Shown here piece by piece: positions 29,160-38,283 of a stretch of 64,000 bases of DNA. Both the position numbers and the translations under genes were made by a program. This DNA is from Cobetia amphilecti. Lineage in GTDB: Bacteria; Pseudomonadota; Gammaproteobacteria; Pseudomonadales; Halomonadaceae. Under the pieces are notes generated by a model, which saw only the letters and a list, made by a program, of their open reading frames with translations, searched no databases and was not told where the DNA came from. Location of the stretch: NCBI RefSeq assembly GCF_030010415.1, contig NZ_JASCSA010000001.1; one strand, 5' to 3'. Within the stretch, counting starts at the first letter, position 1; each line of letters begins with the position of its first letter.

Positions 29160-29552
29160 ATGATCGTTCGCAATCTCGAAGAAGCCCGCAGCACCGATCG
29201 TCTGGTCAAGGCGGAGAATGGCAACTGGGATAGCACCCGCCTGCTGCTCGATGAAGATGGTGGCAAGTGTTCGTTCCACATCACCCGCATCTTTGAAGGC
29301 ACTGAGACCCACATCCATTACAAGCATCACTATGAAGTGGTGTATTGCATGGAAGGTGAGGGTGAGGTCGAAACACTGGCCGATGGCAAGATCTGGCCGA
29401 TCAAGCCGGGCGACATCTATATTCTCAACGAGCATGATGATCACCTGCTGCGTGCCACCAAGACCATGCACTTGGCCTGCGTGTTCACCCCGGGCCTGAC
29501 CGGTAAGGAAGTCCATCGTGAAGATGGCTCCTATGCACCTGCCGAAGCCTGA
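29160..29552 (+). CDS. ectC: L-ectoine synthase
   Basis: A 130-residue cupin that cyclises N-gamma-acetyl-diaminobutyrate to ectoine, the compatible solute. The N-terminal MIVRNLEEARSTDRLVKAENGNWDSTRLLL is family-typical, and the cupin contains HYKHHYEVVYCMEGEGEVETL, GDIYILNEHDDHLLRA and the C-terminal CVFTPGLTGKEVH. GAGGAA precedes the ATG. It completes ectABC; no ectD hydroxylase or dedicated aspartokinase follows in this window. Confidence 0.97.
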   Translation: MIVRNLEEARSTDRLVKAENGNWDSTRLLLDEDGGKCSFHITRIFEGTETHIHYKHHYEVVYCMEGEGEVETLADGKIWPIKPGDIYILNEHDDHLLRATKTMHLACVFTPGLTGKEVHREDGSYAPAEA

Positions 29553-29611
29553 TCCGGTTATGTAATGAGTGAGGCGCGAAGCGCTGACCGCGGTAGAACA
29601 TGAGTCATCCG

Positions 29612-29642
29612 GAAAGCCCCGTAGCCTTGCTGCGGGGCTTTC
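29612..29642 (+). terminator. ectABC operon terminator
   Basis: Arms gaaagccccg / cggggctttc around an 11-base loop, 60 bases after the ectC stop. Confidence 0.75.
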
Positions 29643-29827
29643 TGCGTGGTGGTGGTGAAAGACCACCCTGTGTGATTGCCGCTTAGCGGTGTGTGAAGGG
29701 ATTTCCACGCTCAATTATCGTTAGTGGTAAGCTAGTTGCCGGCCCTGCCAGTCAACAGTCGAGACGAGTATGCTCAAGTAAGAACATGCGGTTATATCTC
29801 CTGGAAATTCCAATGAGGCAGTAGGCC

Positions 29828-31723
29828 ATGGCAGATTCCATCCCTAAGACGACCCTCGCGCCCGGCGGCCGGCCTGGCTTCAGACCGGCGGCACCTCATC
29901 CGTGTGAAGAAGAACGTCTGAATAGTCTGCATTCTCTGCATGTATTGGATAGTGATCATGAAAAGCGTTATGACGATCTGACGCGCCTGGTCGCCGATAT
30001 CTTTGATGTGCCCATCTGCCTCGTGTCATTGGTGGACGAAGACCGACAGTGGTTCAAGGCCCATTGTGGGCTGGATGCGCGGCAGACGGGCAGGGATCTC
30101 GCCTTCTGCGCCCACGCGCTGCATGAAGAGCGCTTTCTGGTCATCAATGATGCGCGCCAGGATGAGCGCTTCTTTGATAACGCCCTGGTGACGGGGCCAC
30201 CGCATGTCTGCTTCTACGCGGGGGCCGTGCTGCGTGACAGCAGCGGCCTGCCGCTGGGGACTCTGTGCCTGATCGATCACAAGCCCCGTCAACTGGATAC
30301 GGCCCAGCTGGAGCGGCTGGAGCGCTGTGCACTGCTGGTCGAGAACGAGCTCATCCAGCGTGATGCGTTGCTGGCAGAGCGCGCACGCGCCACCCTGCAA
30401 GCCAATATCGACCCTATCACCGGCTACAGTCTGCGTCGTCGCTACCTGCAGCGAATGACGGCTTGGCTGCAGAAGCGCGCCAGCCAGGGGGCGCTGCAGG
30501 TCATCCTGGTCAAGCTGCAGAATGCCGAAAGGCTGCGAAAGCAGCAGGGCGTCGACTTCTATGAAGGCGTGCTGCAATCACTGTCGCACCAGCTCAATGA
30601 AAACTTCGATGACGAGGGCCTGTTAAAGGGGCGCGTCAGTCACGACACACTGATGATCCTGTTGCCGCGTGATCAGGCATTGCACGGCATGCGCTGGCAT
30701 CGCTTCGTGGAACAACCTTGGCTATTGCATCTCTCCGCCAACACCCGACCTGATTTACTGATCGGAGCAGGCACCTTCATCAGCGATGACATGTCAGGGG
30801 CGGAGCTGGTCGATGTGGTGGAAGAGGAGCTTGATTGTGCTAGTGAGTGGGCGCCGAAAGATAAGAGCGTTCAATTCGCAGATCTTACTGACAATCTAAA
30901 TCTGCGCTTGGAGATGAACAACCGCTTTGCCCAAGCGCTGCGCGACAATGAGCTTTGCATCCACCTACAGCCCATCGTTTCTGCTGGCCGTCGAAGCCTC
31001 AGTGGTCAGGAAGTGCTACTGCGCTGGCAGGACAAGAATCGTTGGATCACACCCCATCAGATGTTGCGCATCGCCAGACATGCGGGGCTGGATGAGGAGC
31101 TTGATATCTGGGTCTTGCGCAGAAGTTGCGCTTTGCTGAGCCATTGGGTTTCGACTAGGGCGGAGGGGACTACCGTGTTGCCGCTGTCGTTAAACGTCAC
31201 GGCGTCGCGTCTGGTTGGAGCCGAGTATATGGATGTTCTGCGGCGCGTTCTTCGCCTTTACAGACTCAAGGGAGATTGCCTTCGCCTTGATATCAGCGGT
31301 GTCGAGAGTTTTATCGCGACGCCGGAGCCCTTGGTCTCGGCGATGAAATCGCTGGCCAATGACGGCATCAGTTTCTGTGTCGACCGTTTCGGCCCTGAGC
31401 ATGACAGCCTGCGCCTATTAAGCATGCTGCCCATCGCCAGCGTGAAACTGCATCCGCGCTGGATCAGTCTATTGCAGACCGATACGCGTCAGGGGCGTCT
31501 GTTGAAAGCCTGGACAGCGGCATTGCATGCCCTGGATATATCCGCCATCGCAGTTGGCATCGAACACTCACGCCATCGTCAGGCAATGGTTGATCTGGGC
31601 TTTGATCAATTGCAGGGATACGCTTTCGGAGAGCCGATGGCGCCAGATGAGGATTACGGTAAATGGAAGGCTAGGGTGGAAAGCTCTCTTGAGCCGCATG
31701 CTGATAAATCCGCCGACACATGA
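29828..31723 (+). CDS. GAF protein with degenerate GGDEF and degenerate EAL domains
   Basis: A 631-residue soluble protein. A GAF domain occupies about 45-180 (VPICLVSLVDEDRQWFKAHCGLDARQTGRDLAFCAHAL, GTLCLIDHKPRQL). A GGDEF-like region follows (190-345), but the signature position reads SHDTL. The EAL-like region (365-610) reads QEVLLRW for EAL, LDISGVESF where ENLxxE-type Glu is expected, CVDRFGPEHD for DDFGTG and KLHPRW for KxDxSF. Metal and general-base residues are therefore lost, so it should neither make nor cleave c-di-GMP but may bind a nucleotide or a partner. GC content and codon choice fall noticeably after about 30850. Confidence 0.8.
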   Translation: MADSIPKTTLAPGGRPGFRPAAPHPCEEERLNSLHSLHVLDSDHEKRYDDLTRLVADIFDVPICLVSLVDEDRQWFKAHCGLDARQTGRDLAFCAHALHEERFLVINDARQDERFFDNALVTGPPHVCFYAGAVLRDSSGLPLGTLCLIDHKPRQLDTAQLERLERCALLVENELIQRDALLAERARATLQANIDPITGYSLRRRYLQRMTAWLQKRASQGALQVILVKLQNAERLRKQQGVDFYEGVLQSLSHQLNENFDDEGLLKGRVSHDTLMILLPRDQALHGMRWHRFVEQPWLLHLSANTRPDLLIGAGTFISDDMSGAELVDVVEEELDCASEWAPKDKSVQFADLTDNLNLRLEMNNRFAQALRDNELCIHLQPIVSAGRRSLSGQEVLLRWQDKNRWITPHQMLRIARHAGLDEELDIWVLRRSCALLSHWVSTRAEGTTVLPLSLNVTASRLVGAEYMDVLRRVLRLYRLKGDCLRLDISGVESFIATPEPLVSAMKSLANDGISFCVDRFGPEHDSLRLLSMLPIASVKLHPRWISLLQTDTRQGRLLKAWTAALHALDISAIAVGIEHSRHRQAMVDLGFDQLQGYAFGEPMAPDEDYGKWKARVESSLEPHADKSADT

Positions 31724-31799
31724 TGACTAGGCTATCAGATGCTGGCGCTTATCAAGGACTGAGCCATCAAAGGCTCACGTTATTGCCGCGCAAGAGCTG

Positions 31800-32426
31800 T
31801 CATAGCGGCTCAGATGCCGGTGAGTCACAGGGACAACGCTGAAATGCCAGGGTGATATTAGCGGCTTCGAGCCCCAGTTTGCGCATCGAAGTCCGGTTCA
31901 GGATGCGGCCGTCCGGTTGCAGATACATCCAGTCATCCATGCTGAACTCCCAAGTACTGTCGTCGATCGGTACTTGAAGCACGTAGTTCATGCGCAAGGC
32001 ATTACCGCGGGTCGTCGCTGTCGCTTCGCCCATCACATCCGCCGCTCGACCGATCCATTGGCGATCACCCGCAGGGGTAAAGGTCCAGCGGCGGTGTTGT
32101 GTCTCGCCATCGGCATAGACGAAGTCTTCCTCAAGAATCAGCTGGTTGCCTTGCATGCTGCCGATGACATCGACCACGAACCGCCGCGTCACCTCACCAC
32201 GGTAATCTTGCACCATGCCCCAGCCACGCGTGTGGCCCAGGAAGTAGTCATCGATGCGAAGTTCAGGACCGCTGCCCGCGTAATCCTCTATCTGAGGCCC
32301 GCTACAGGCTGACAATCCCGCTGCCATGATCAACACTGCTGCGCGGCCGCTGATGCGCCGAAGGCGTCGAATGCCGTTGTGCATGAATCCAGCGCTAGCT
32401 GACAGACAGGACGGGATGGAGGGCAT
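31800..32426 (-). CDS. DUF3833 family lipoprotein
   Basis: A 208-residue lipoprotein with lipobox LSAC (Cys near 41) after a hydrophobic AAVLIMAAGL segment. The mature part has the DUF3833 pattern (LRIDDYFLGHTRGWGMVQDYRGEVTRRFVVDVIG, EEDFVYADGE, RRWTFTPAGDRQWIG, DDWMYLQPDGRILNRTSMRKLG). The family is an envelope lipoprotein of unknown role. The ATG at 32426 has GGAG six bases upstream but gives a long n-region; an in-frame ATG at 32384 would give a normal-length signal peptide and remains possible. Confidence 0.85.
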   Translation of the reverse strand: MPSIPSCLSASAGFMHNGIRRLRRISGRAAVLIMAAGLSACSGPQIEDYAGSGPELRIDDYFLGHTRGWGMVQDYRGEVTRRFVVDVIGSMQGNQLILEEDFVYADGETQHRRWTFTPAGDRQWIGRAADVMGEATATTRGNALRMNYVLQVPIDDSTWEFSMDDWMYLQPDGRILNRTSMRKLGLEAANITLAFQRCPCDSPASEPL

Positions 32427-33616
32427 CGCTGACTCCGATTCGCGCCGACGCGTGAGTCATCACGGCGCGCGGCAAGGTTGAGTGACTAGATGAGCGGTGT
32501 GGGTCACATGTGGCTCGAATTATTCTACAACACTTGTGCGTTAATTCTATCAAGGACAAGTTTTTTTCGCGCTCTTGGGCTAACGGGCTGTTTGCACACG
32601 GACTCTGGAAAAATGGCTTGGAGTGCCTGGTGCGAGCTCAAGTGGATCGTGATCCTTGCCGTCGCTGATGCAAGCGACAGGTTCAACTCGCTGGACTTGG
32701 CCCGACGACTCGACCTGATAGACCTGACCTGATGGACCAAAGCAACTGACCATACGGGCGCCCAGGATCACTCATGAACCCGCACACCTCGTAGTTCGTA
32801 TAATATATATTATGTTAAATGCGGTAGTTCGTAAGCGTGCTCAAGCTGTGTACGTCGGTGCCTTGTTCATCCGGGCTTTGTTCATCCGGGCTGTGTACGT
32901 CAATGCTTGAGCGTCGATCTTCAGGCACCTGACCTCCTCCGCGCGAATGACAGCTTCTGCATAGCTGCTTGTGAACCTCAGGTTCTGCTTGTCATTAAAG
33001 TCAGTTGATAAAGTCAGCCGATGGAGTCAGTCGACGTTCCCGCCTATCTTTTGCTGAGTGGCCTGCATTTGGTCAGTTTGGCGACAGTCTGACTCGCTTC
33101 GGCGGCGGGCTCGCATCCGAGATCGTGTCGTTGTCATGTTGTGATCCCGCGCTGATGATGCAGTGACATCCTGAACAATGCGCAAACAGTGAGGTCTGGC
33201 TGTGCAAACTGCCGCGAAGGCTGCTCCTGTCTGGAGGCTGGATTCCATCAAGGTTTTCGTCACCTGAAGGCGACGCAAGCCAAGCTGGCGTTATACGTCA
33301 AGCCGGCTGACAGCGGCCCTGACCCACGCCTGGCGGGAGCTCGTGTGGTCTGTCCTCGACTGGCGACAGAAAGTGATCGCTACGTTGGTGAATTGCAGGC
33401 AATGGCTCGGCGTCAGGTGCTGAAACATGGACAGTCACCATTCGGGCTACGTATGATCGCCCCCAGTAACGCTTCGGTGCTAGAACGCCCAAGCTATACA
33501 AGGGAATACCCAGGCATCGTCGGATCAGTGTGCTGACTGACGATGGACAAGAATTATGTCTGCCGTTCACACAGGTTGTAGAGCGGCAGCAAGGCTGAAC
33601 AGGAACCTTCTCCCCT
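32427..33616. other. 1.2-kb gene-free region
   Basis: I find no credible gene on either strand. Open frames of about 80-160 codons here have irregular composition and no family resemblance. Features seen: a 14-base palindrome ataatatatattat at 32800-32813 within A+T-rich DNA, flanked by direct repeats gtagttcgta at 32791-32800 and 32824-32833, and the 15-base tandem repeat at 32846-32905. It may hold long leaders, a small RNA or gene remains. Confidence 0.45.
32846..32905. repeat. Four-unit 15-base tandem repeat
   Basis: Units 32846-32860 ctgtgtacgtcggtg, 32861-32875 ccttgttcatccggg, 32876-32890 ctttgttcatccggg and 32891-32905 ctgtgtacgtcaatg: the inner two differ at one base and the outer two at two bases. 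Confidence 0.85.
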
Positions 33617-34447
33617 ATGCTGATCCGCAAGCTGCTATTGCCTGTTACCTTGACCAGTGTCGTCGTCATGGCCGGCTGCGTCCCGGCACAACCGCAACCG
33701 CAGAAACCGGTATTGACGCCAGATGCCTTCTCACAGCGCATCGATGCGCTGCAGGAGCAGCTGGCAGGCCAATGCAACGTCCAACAGCAGCAACTTGCCG
33801 ACCAGCAGGCACTGAGCCGCTCTCTGCGTCGTGACGTGCGAGAAGTCGGCAGTCAGCTGCGCCAGATCCATGCCGAGATGGAACAGCCCGCACAGCCGCA
33901 GGCCGTGGAAGCCTGCAAGGCCGTGACCGACAACCCCATCCTCGACAAGGCCTTGCTTGGGCGTGTCGAGTGGGTCGGTTTCCCGACCATCAGCAGCTAC
34001 TTCAAGGCACGTATCGACACCGGGGCCAACACCTCGTCGCTGTCGGCGCGTGATATCACCGAATTCGAGCGCGATGGCGCCAAGTGGGTCAAGTTCAAGC
34101 TCGCGCTGCGGGATGACGGCAAGTATTTCGTGTCAGGCGATCGTGACAAGTGGGTCGAAGCCCAGGTCAGCCGCACGGTGACCATCATCCAGGCCTCCGG
34201 CCGTGAAGAGCGTCCCGTCGTCAGCCTGCTGATGACACTGGGTGACATCAAGCAGAAGGTCGAGTTCACCCTCAATGATCGTCGTGATCTCACCTATCCG
34301 GTATTGCTGGGCCGTCGCTTCATGATGGACATCGCTGCGGTGGACGTCAGCCGTACCTTCATCAATGCACGTCCGGAGTATCCGGGCAGTGCACCCAGTA
34401 ACGAAGCGGCCAAGGACGAGGACCCGAACGAAGGCAACCGCGACTGA
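33617..34447 (+). CDS. Retropepsin-like aspartic protease lipoprotein (RimK-associated protease family)
   Basis: A 276-residue predicted lipoprotein (signal LLLPVTLTSVVVMAGC). Residues about 35-100 are Gln-rich and likely coiled coil, followed by a retropepsin-like domain, often annotated as ATP-dependent zinc protease, with the active-site segment RIDTGANTSSLSA and the paired LLGRRFM region. It heads a three-gene unit with a membrane protein and an ATP-grasp ligase, a combination conserved in gammaproteobacteria. I recall such clusters being linked to osmotic stress tolerance under the name rlo; this was not checked. The likely location is the periplasmic face of a membrane. Confidence 0.85.
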   Translation: MLIRKLLLPVTLTSVVVMAGCVPAQPQPQKPVLTPDAFSQRIDALQEQLAGQCNVQQQQLADQQALSRSLRRDVREVGSQLRQIHAEMEQPAQPQAVEACKAVTDNPILDKALLGRVEWVGFPTISSYFKARIDTGANTSSLSARDITEFERDGAKWVKFKLALRDDGKYFVSGDRDKWVEAQVSRTVTIIQASGREERPVVSLLMTLGDIKQKVEFTLNDRRDLTYPVLLGRRFMMDIAAVDVSRTFINARPEYPGSAPSNEAAKDEDPNEGNRD

Positions 34448-34549
34448 GTGGCAAGCGCCCTCCTGTCTCCTCTGCCCGGCTTCGCTGCCTGACATGGCTC
34501 GGTGCTCCACCGAGCCATCATGACTGCTCCAGACATTTCAAGGACTCCC

Positions 34550-36112
34550 ATGTCGCGTTTTGCTTTCTATCTTCTGGTCGGCCTGTTGATGCTGATCGGT
34601 GTGGGCCTGACCGCCTATCGCCATATTTCGTTTGATGTGCCCTGGGTGCCCGGTGCACAGCAGAAAGTGTGGGATATCGAAGCCCAGGTGGCCTTCACGG
34701 CCACTGGCGGCCCGGTCAAGGCGTCGCTGGCGCTGCCGGAAAACCAGAAAGGCTACAGCGTCCTGACCGAGAACACGGCGTCCTCGGGCTTCGGGCTGTC
34801 CTATCTGGATGACCTGCCGGGCCGTCGTGCCGAATGGTCGATCCGTGAAGCGGCAGGCTCGCAGCTGCTGTATTACACCGTGACCATGCTGGAGTCCGAC
34901 AACGCGACGCCTGCGGCCATCAAGCGCCTGCCGGCCCCTCAGGAAGTCTCCTGGGAGCGTCCCTACGATACCGCCGCGGCCCAGGTCATCGATCAGGCCC
35001 GTGAGCGCAGTGCCGATTCGTTCACCTTCGCACGTGAGTTGATCAAGCAGTTCGACAATCAGCGTCAGGGCGAGAATGCGCGCCTGCTGCTGACCCAGTT
35101 CGAGCGTCCCGAGTTGATGCTGCGCCTGCTCAATGAGGCCGGTGTCAGTGCGCGTCTGGTCAGCGGCCTGAGTCTGGAAGACGGTCGTCGTCGCCAGACG
35201 GTCTCGTCGTGGTTGCAGGTCTTCGCCGAAACGCCGCAAGGCAACGAGGCGGTGGATGTCGAGGCCGCCGATGCTGAAGACATCAACACCGACTGGGTGC
35301 TGATCAATCCGGAAACCGGCAAGCAAGGTGAGCCGGACAACCTGCTGCTGTGGGAAGGTCGTGGCGCGCCGATGCTGGAAGTCGAAGGCGGCGTGAATTC
35401 CCGTGTCAGCTTCTCGATGATCCGTCACAACGAGCCGGCGGCCGTCGCGGTGCGCAACAAGCTGGCCAATGACGAGCTGCTCAACTTCTCGATCCACTCC
35501 TTGCCGCTGGAAGAGCAGGCGCTGTTCAAGACCATCCTGCTGATCCCGATCGGCGCGCTGGTCGTGGTGCTGCTGCGTGTACTGGTCGGTCTCAAGACCT
35601 CCGGTACCTTCATGCCGGTATTGATCGCCCTCGCCTTCATCCAGACAAGTCTGGTGACCGGCTTGATCGGCTTCCTGCTGATCGTCGCGACGGGCCTGGT
35701 GATCCGCAGTTACCTGTCACGGCTCAATCTGCTGCTGGTGGCGAGGGTCTCGGTGGTGATCATCACGGTGATCGCGATCATCTCCATCTTCTCGGTACTC
35801 GCCTATCGCTTCGGTCTGAACGCCGGCCTGACCATCACCTTCTTCCCGATGATCATCCTGTCGTGGACCGTCGAGCGCATGTCGATCCTGTGGGAAGAGG
35901 AAGGTCCCAAGGAAGTGCTCAAGCAAGGTGGCGGCAGCCTTCTGACCGCTGTGCTGGCCTATCTGGCGATGAACAATCCGTGGGTGCGTCACCTGACCTT
36001 CAACTTCCTCGGTCTGCAACTGGTGCTGATGGCCTTCATCCTGCTGCTCGGCAACTACACCGGCTATCGTCTGCTGGAATTGCGCCGCTTCAAGCCGCTG
36101 ACGGAGGATTGA
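34550..36112 (+). CDS. Inactive-transglutaminase (UUP1)/7TM membrane protein
   Basis: A 520-residue inner-membrane protein: one N-terminal TM (about 5-25), a periplasmic UUP1/inactive transglutaminase region (30-320), then about seven TM helices (from LFKTILLIPIGALVVVLLRVLVGLKTSGTFMPVLIALAF). The start at 34550 has AAGGA five bases upstream; an ATG at 34502 is less likely. It lies 102 bases after the protease and one base before the ATP-grasp gene, so the three proteins probably work as one envelope system. Confidence 0.88.
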   Translation: MSRFAFYLLVGLLMLIGVGLTAYRHISFDVPWVPGAQQKVWDIEAQVAFTATGGPVKASLALPENQKGYSVLTENTASSGFGLSYLDDLPGRRAEWSIREAAGSQLLYYTVTMLESDNATPAAIKRLPAPQEVSWERPYDTAAAQVIDQARERSADSFTFARELIKQFDNQRQGENARLLLTQFERPELMLRLLNEAGVSARLVSGLSLEDGRRRQTVSSWLQVFAETPQGNEAVDVEAADAEDINTDWVLINPETGKQGEPDNLLLWEGRGAPMLEVEGGVNSRVSFSMIRHNEPAAVAVRNKLANDELLNFSIHSLPLEEQALFKTILLIPIGALVVVLLRVLVGLKTSGTFMPVLIALAFIQTSLVTGLIGFLLIVATGLVIRSYLSRLNLLLVARVSVVIITVIAIISIFSVLAYRFGLNAGLTITFFPMIILSWTVERMSILWEEEGPKEVLKQGGGSLLTAVLAYLAMNNPWVRHLTFNFLGLQLVLMAFILLLGNYTGYRLLELRRFKPLTED

Positions 36113-36113
36113 G

Positions 36114-37130
36114 ATGCTCTCGTCATGGCTGAATCGCTGGTCGCGCAACTGGACCACGCCGGGCGCCTTGCGCGCCCGGGGGGTTGTCGGCATGAATCGC
36201 CGCAACATCGGGTATATCTCGAAATACAACGACCGCCGTCTCTATCCGCTGGTCGATGACAAGCTGCAGACCAAGCTGCTGTGTCAGAAGTACGGCCTGG
36301 CCTCGCCGGAGATGATCGGAAAGGTCGCCAGCCAGTTCGAGGTCGAGCGCGTCGTCGACATGGTGCGCGATCACACAGGCTTCGTGATCAAGCCGGCCAA
36401 GGGCTCAGGCGGCAAGGGGATCCTCGTCATCGAGCACCATGATGGCGAAGAGTATGTGAAGCCCAGTGGCGCGCGTATCACGCGTGCCGATATGGAACGC
36501 CACGTCTCCAACATCCTGTCAGGGCTCTATTCGCTGGGCGGCTCACCGGATGTGGCGCTGGTCGAAGGCTTGATCTCCTTCGATCAGGCCTTCGCCGAGT
36601 TCACCTATGAGGGTGTGCCGGACATTCGCGTCATCGTCTTCAAGGGCTATCCCGTGATGGCGATGATGCGCCTGTCGACGGCGGCCTCGGATGGCAAGGC
36701 CAACCTTCACCAAGGCGCGGTCGGTGTCGGGCTGGATATCGGCAGTGGCTGGGCGGTGCGCGGCGTGCAGTATGATCGCCCGCAGTTCGCGCACCCCGAT
36801 ACCGGGCACGATATCTTCTCGCTCAAGGTGCCGCAGTGGGACACCCTGCTCGAGCTGGCTGCCGGCTGTTACGAGATGACCGGACTGGGGTATCTGGGCA
36901 CCGACATGGTGCTGGATCGTCGCCATGGCCCGATGCTGCTGGAGCTCAACGCCCGACCGGGGCTCGCCATCCAGATGGCCAATGGCGAGGGCCTGCGCAA
37001 GCGGCTCGAGCTGATCGAGCGTCAGCCCGACGGTGTGCCGGTCGCCGAGCGTGTCGCCTTTGCGCGCAAGCATTTCTCGCGCAGCAAGGAAGATGTCGCC
37101 AATGTCGGCATGGCGCCCATCGCGGACTGA
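36114..37130 (+). CDS. Alpha-L-glutamate ligase-like ATP-grasp protein
   Basis: A 338-residue ATP-grasp enzyme related to RimK. The ATP-binding loop FVIKPAKGSGGKGILVIE, the PDIRVIVFKGYPVMAMMRL segment and the metal-binding MLLELNARPGLAIQMANG are clear. By family it would ligate an amino acid to a carboxylate; the acceptor is unknown. The start lies one base after the stop of the membrane-protein gene, with GGAGG upstream, implying translational coupling. The association with a retropepsin-like protein suggests a ligase/protease pair acting on the same peptide product. Confidence 0.9.
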   Translation: MLSSWLNRWSRNWTTPGALRARGVVGMNRRNIGYISKYNDRRLYPLVDDKLQTKLLCQKYGLASPEMIGKVASQFEVERVVDMVRDHTGFVIKPAKGSGGKGILVIEHHDGEEYVKPSGARITRADMERHVSNILSGLYSLGGSPDVALVEGLISFDQAFAEFTYEGVPDIRVIVFKGYPVMAMMRLSTAASDGKANLHQGAVGVGLDIGSGWAVRGVQYDRPQFAHPDTGHDIFSLKVPQWDTLLELAAGCYEMTGLGYLGTDMVLDRRHGPMLLELNARPGLAIQMANGEGLRKRLELIERQPDGVPVAERVAFARKHFSRSKEDVANVGMAPIAD

Positions 37131-37228
37131 TGTCGGTCTCCCTGGGCCTGCCGAGTGACGGTTCTGCCGAACGACTGTTCTGCTGACCGATGCCTTGGTT
37201 GATCGACTTGTCCTGCGTGTGGAAAGAC

Positions 37229-37262
37229 AGAAACACCCCGCCAAGGCGGGGTGTTTCTGTTT
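37229..37262. terminator. Bidirectional terminator after the ATP-grasp gene
   Basis: aaacaccccgcc-aa-ggcggggtgttt, followed by ctgttt; it also faces the end of the DUF1826 gene. Confidence 0.85.
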
Positions 37263-37287
37263 GGTGAGTCGTAAGCGAAGCCTTGGC

Positions 37288-38000
37288 TCAGCCGGGGTCC
37301 ATGCTCAACATCAGGCGACTACCATTGGGCACCACCGGTGAGCGATGGATCAGCCCTCGCCCTTCGTTGCCCGGCCAGCACTCGCCCTTGAGCAACGCCA
37401 GGCTGCCCGGGCGCAGCTCATGTATCTCGCCGGGGGCCAGGCAGATGTCATGATGGCCGGGCTGGCCGTGGCCAGCGCCAGTCTGTCGGCGGCATGTTCC
37501 GGCAGCCACTGGGTGCCCGGGCCGTCGTAGGTCGTCACCAATCTGACCGGGATGCGATCGACATGAAAGCGCGGGCACATGGCGCTCTGGGTCATCTCCA
37601 GTCGCATGCCGATGTCCTTGACCTCGAAGAGCTCGCCCATGGCCTCACCCAGTACACGGATGTCCTCTATCAGCGCAGTCCCGGCATCCGGTGCGGGAAG
37701 GTAGCGCTCCAGCGCCTCACGCAGATCACTGATCGGGCCGCGCCAGCGCATGCGCAGCGGGTAGGCACCCGAGGATTGAGCCTTGACCGCCATCTTCAAT
37801 GCCGCATCGATGCGGCGTTGCATCACGGCCAGACTGATGTCAGGGTCGAAGATCGCCCCCAGGTCATGTGCCTCGTGACCGATATGCCAATGGGCCGCGG
37901 GCCTTGGCGCCGACGCGAGGGGCGAAGGTGACGAACTGGCTGCCAGGCGTGGCTCGGGTCGTGTGTGAAGGGGTGGGTGCAGCGCCTCGAACTGGGCCAT
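37288..38000 (-). pseudogene. DUF1826 protein, interrupted by a one-base frameshift
   Basis: The frame from 38000 (AGGAGG five bases upstream) encodes the family core RFHVDRIPVRLVTTYDGPGTQWLPEHAADR and then changes to unrelated sequence, ending at 37350. The expected C-terminus (PGEIHELRPGSLALLKGE, GRGLIHRSPVVPNGSRLMLSMD) continues in another frame to 37288. One base appears to be missing around 37440-37480, near a C/G-rich run. DUF1826 genes often sit beside zur and are Zur-controlled, which fits the Zur-like box 62 bases upstream. It may be a true loss, a strain polymorphism, a sequencing error or, less likely, programmed frameshifting. Confidence 0.8.
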
Positions 38001-38061
38001 GAAATCCTCCTGTCAGGGATGGGCGCGGGTCTATCACCGCGACCAGAAAGCGATAATTGTT

Positions 38062-38079
38062 ATGTTATATCATATTGAT
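38062..38079. promoter_or_regulatory. Candidate Zur box in the DUF1826-zur divergent spacer
   Basis: The sequence atgttatatcatattgat contains the half-site ATGTTATA of gammaproteobacterial Zur boxes. It lies 62 bases upstream of the DUF1826 ATG. Its first ten bases reappear exactly, in reverse complement, before the dihydroorotase gene (38779-38788). Confidence 0.65.
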
Positions 38080-38283
38080 CGCTTGTCCATGCTTTCATGT
38101 CAGCTCAGCGCCGTGCGTTGCCTTTGAGTGACTCACTCAGCCCCGATGCCTTTGCCGGTGGCCCGTCATGGCCCATTTGCCCTAGAATAAGCATCTGGTC
38201 ATTCAGGCTGCGCGCTGACGCACTTGCCCTCATCGCGCTTGACGCCTTTTGACATCCGGGATTCACGACACTCAGGATTCTTC

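Noticed and set aside
32681..32700. tRNA T-arm-like sequence ggttcaactcgc
   Set aside because: No matching acceptor stem, anticodon arm or CCA end around it.
33189..33777. Overlapping 115- and 159-codon frames upstream of the retropepsin-like gene
   Set aside because: Irregular composition, many Cys/Arg/Ser, no ribosome site, and the minus-strand frame runs into the lipoprotein signal sequence of the real gene.
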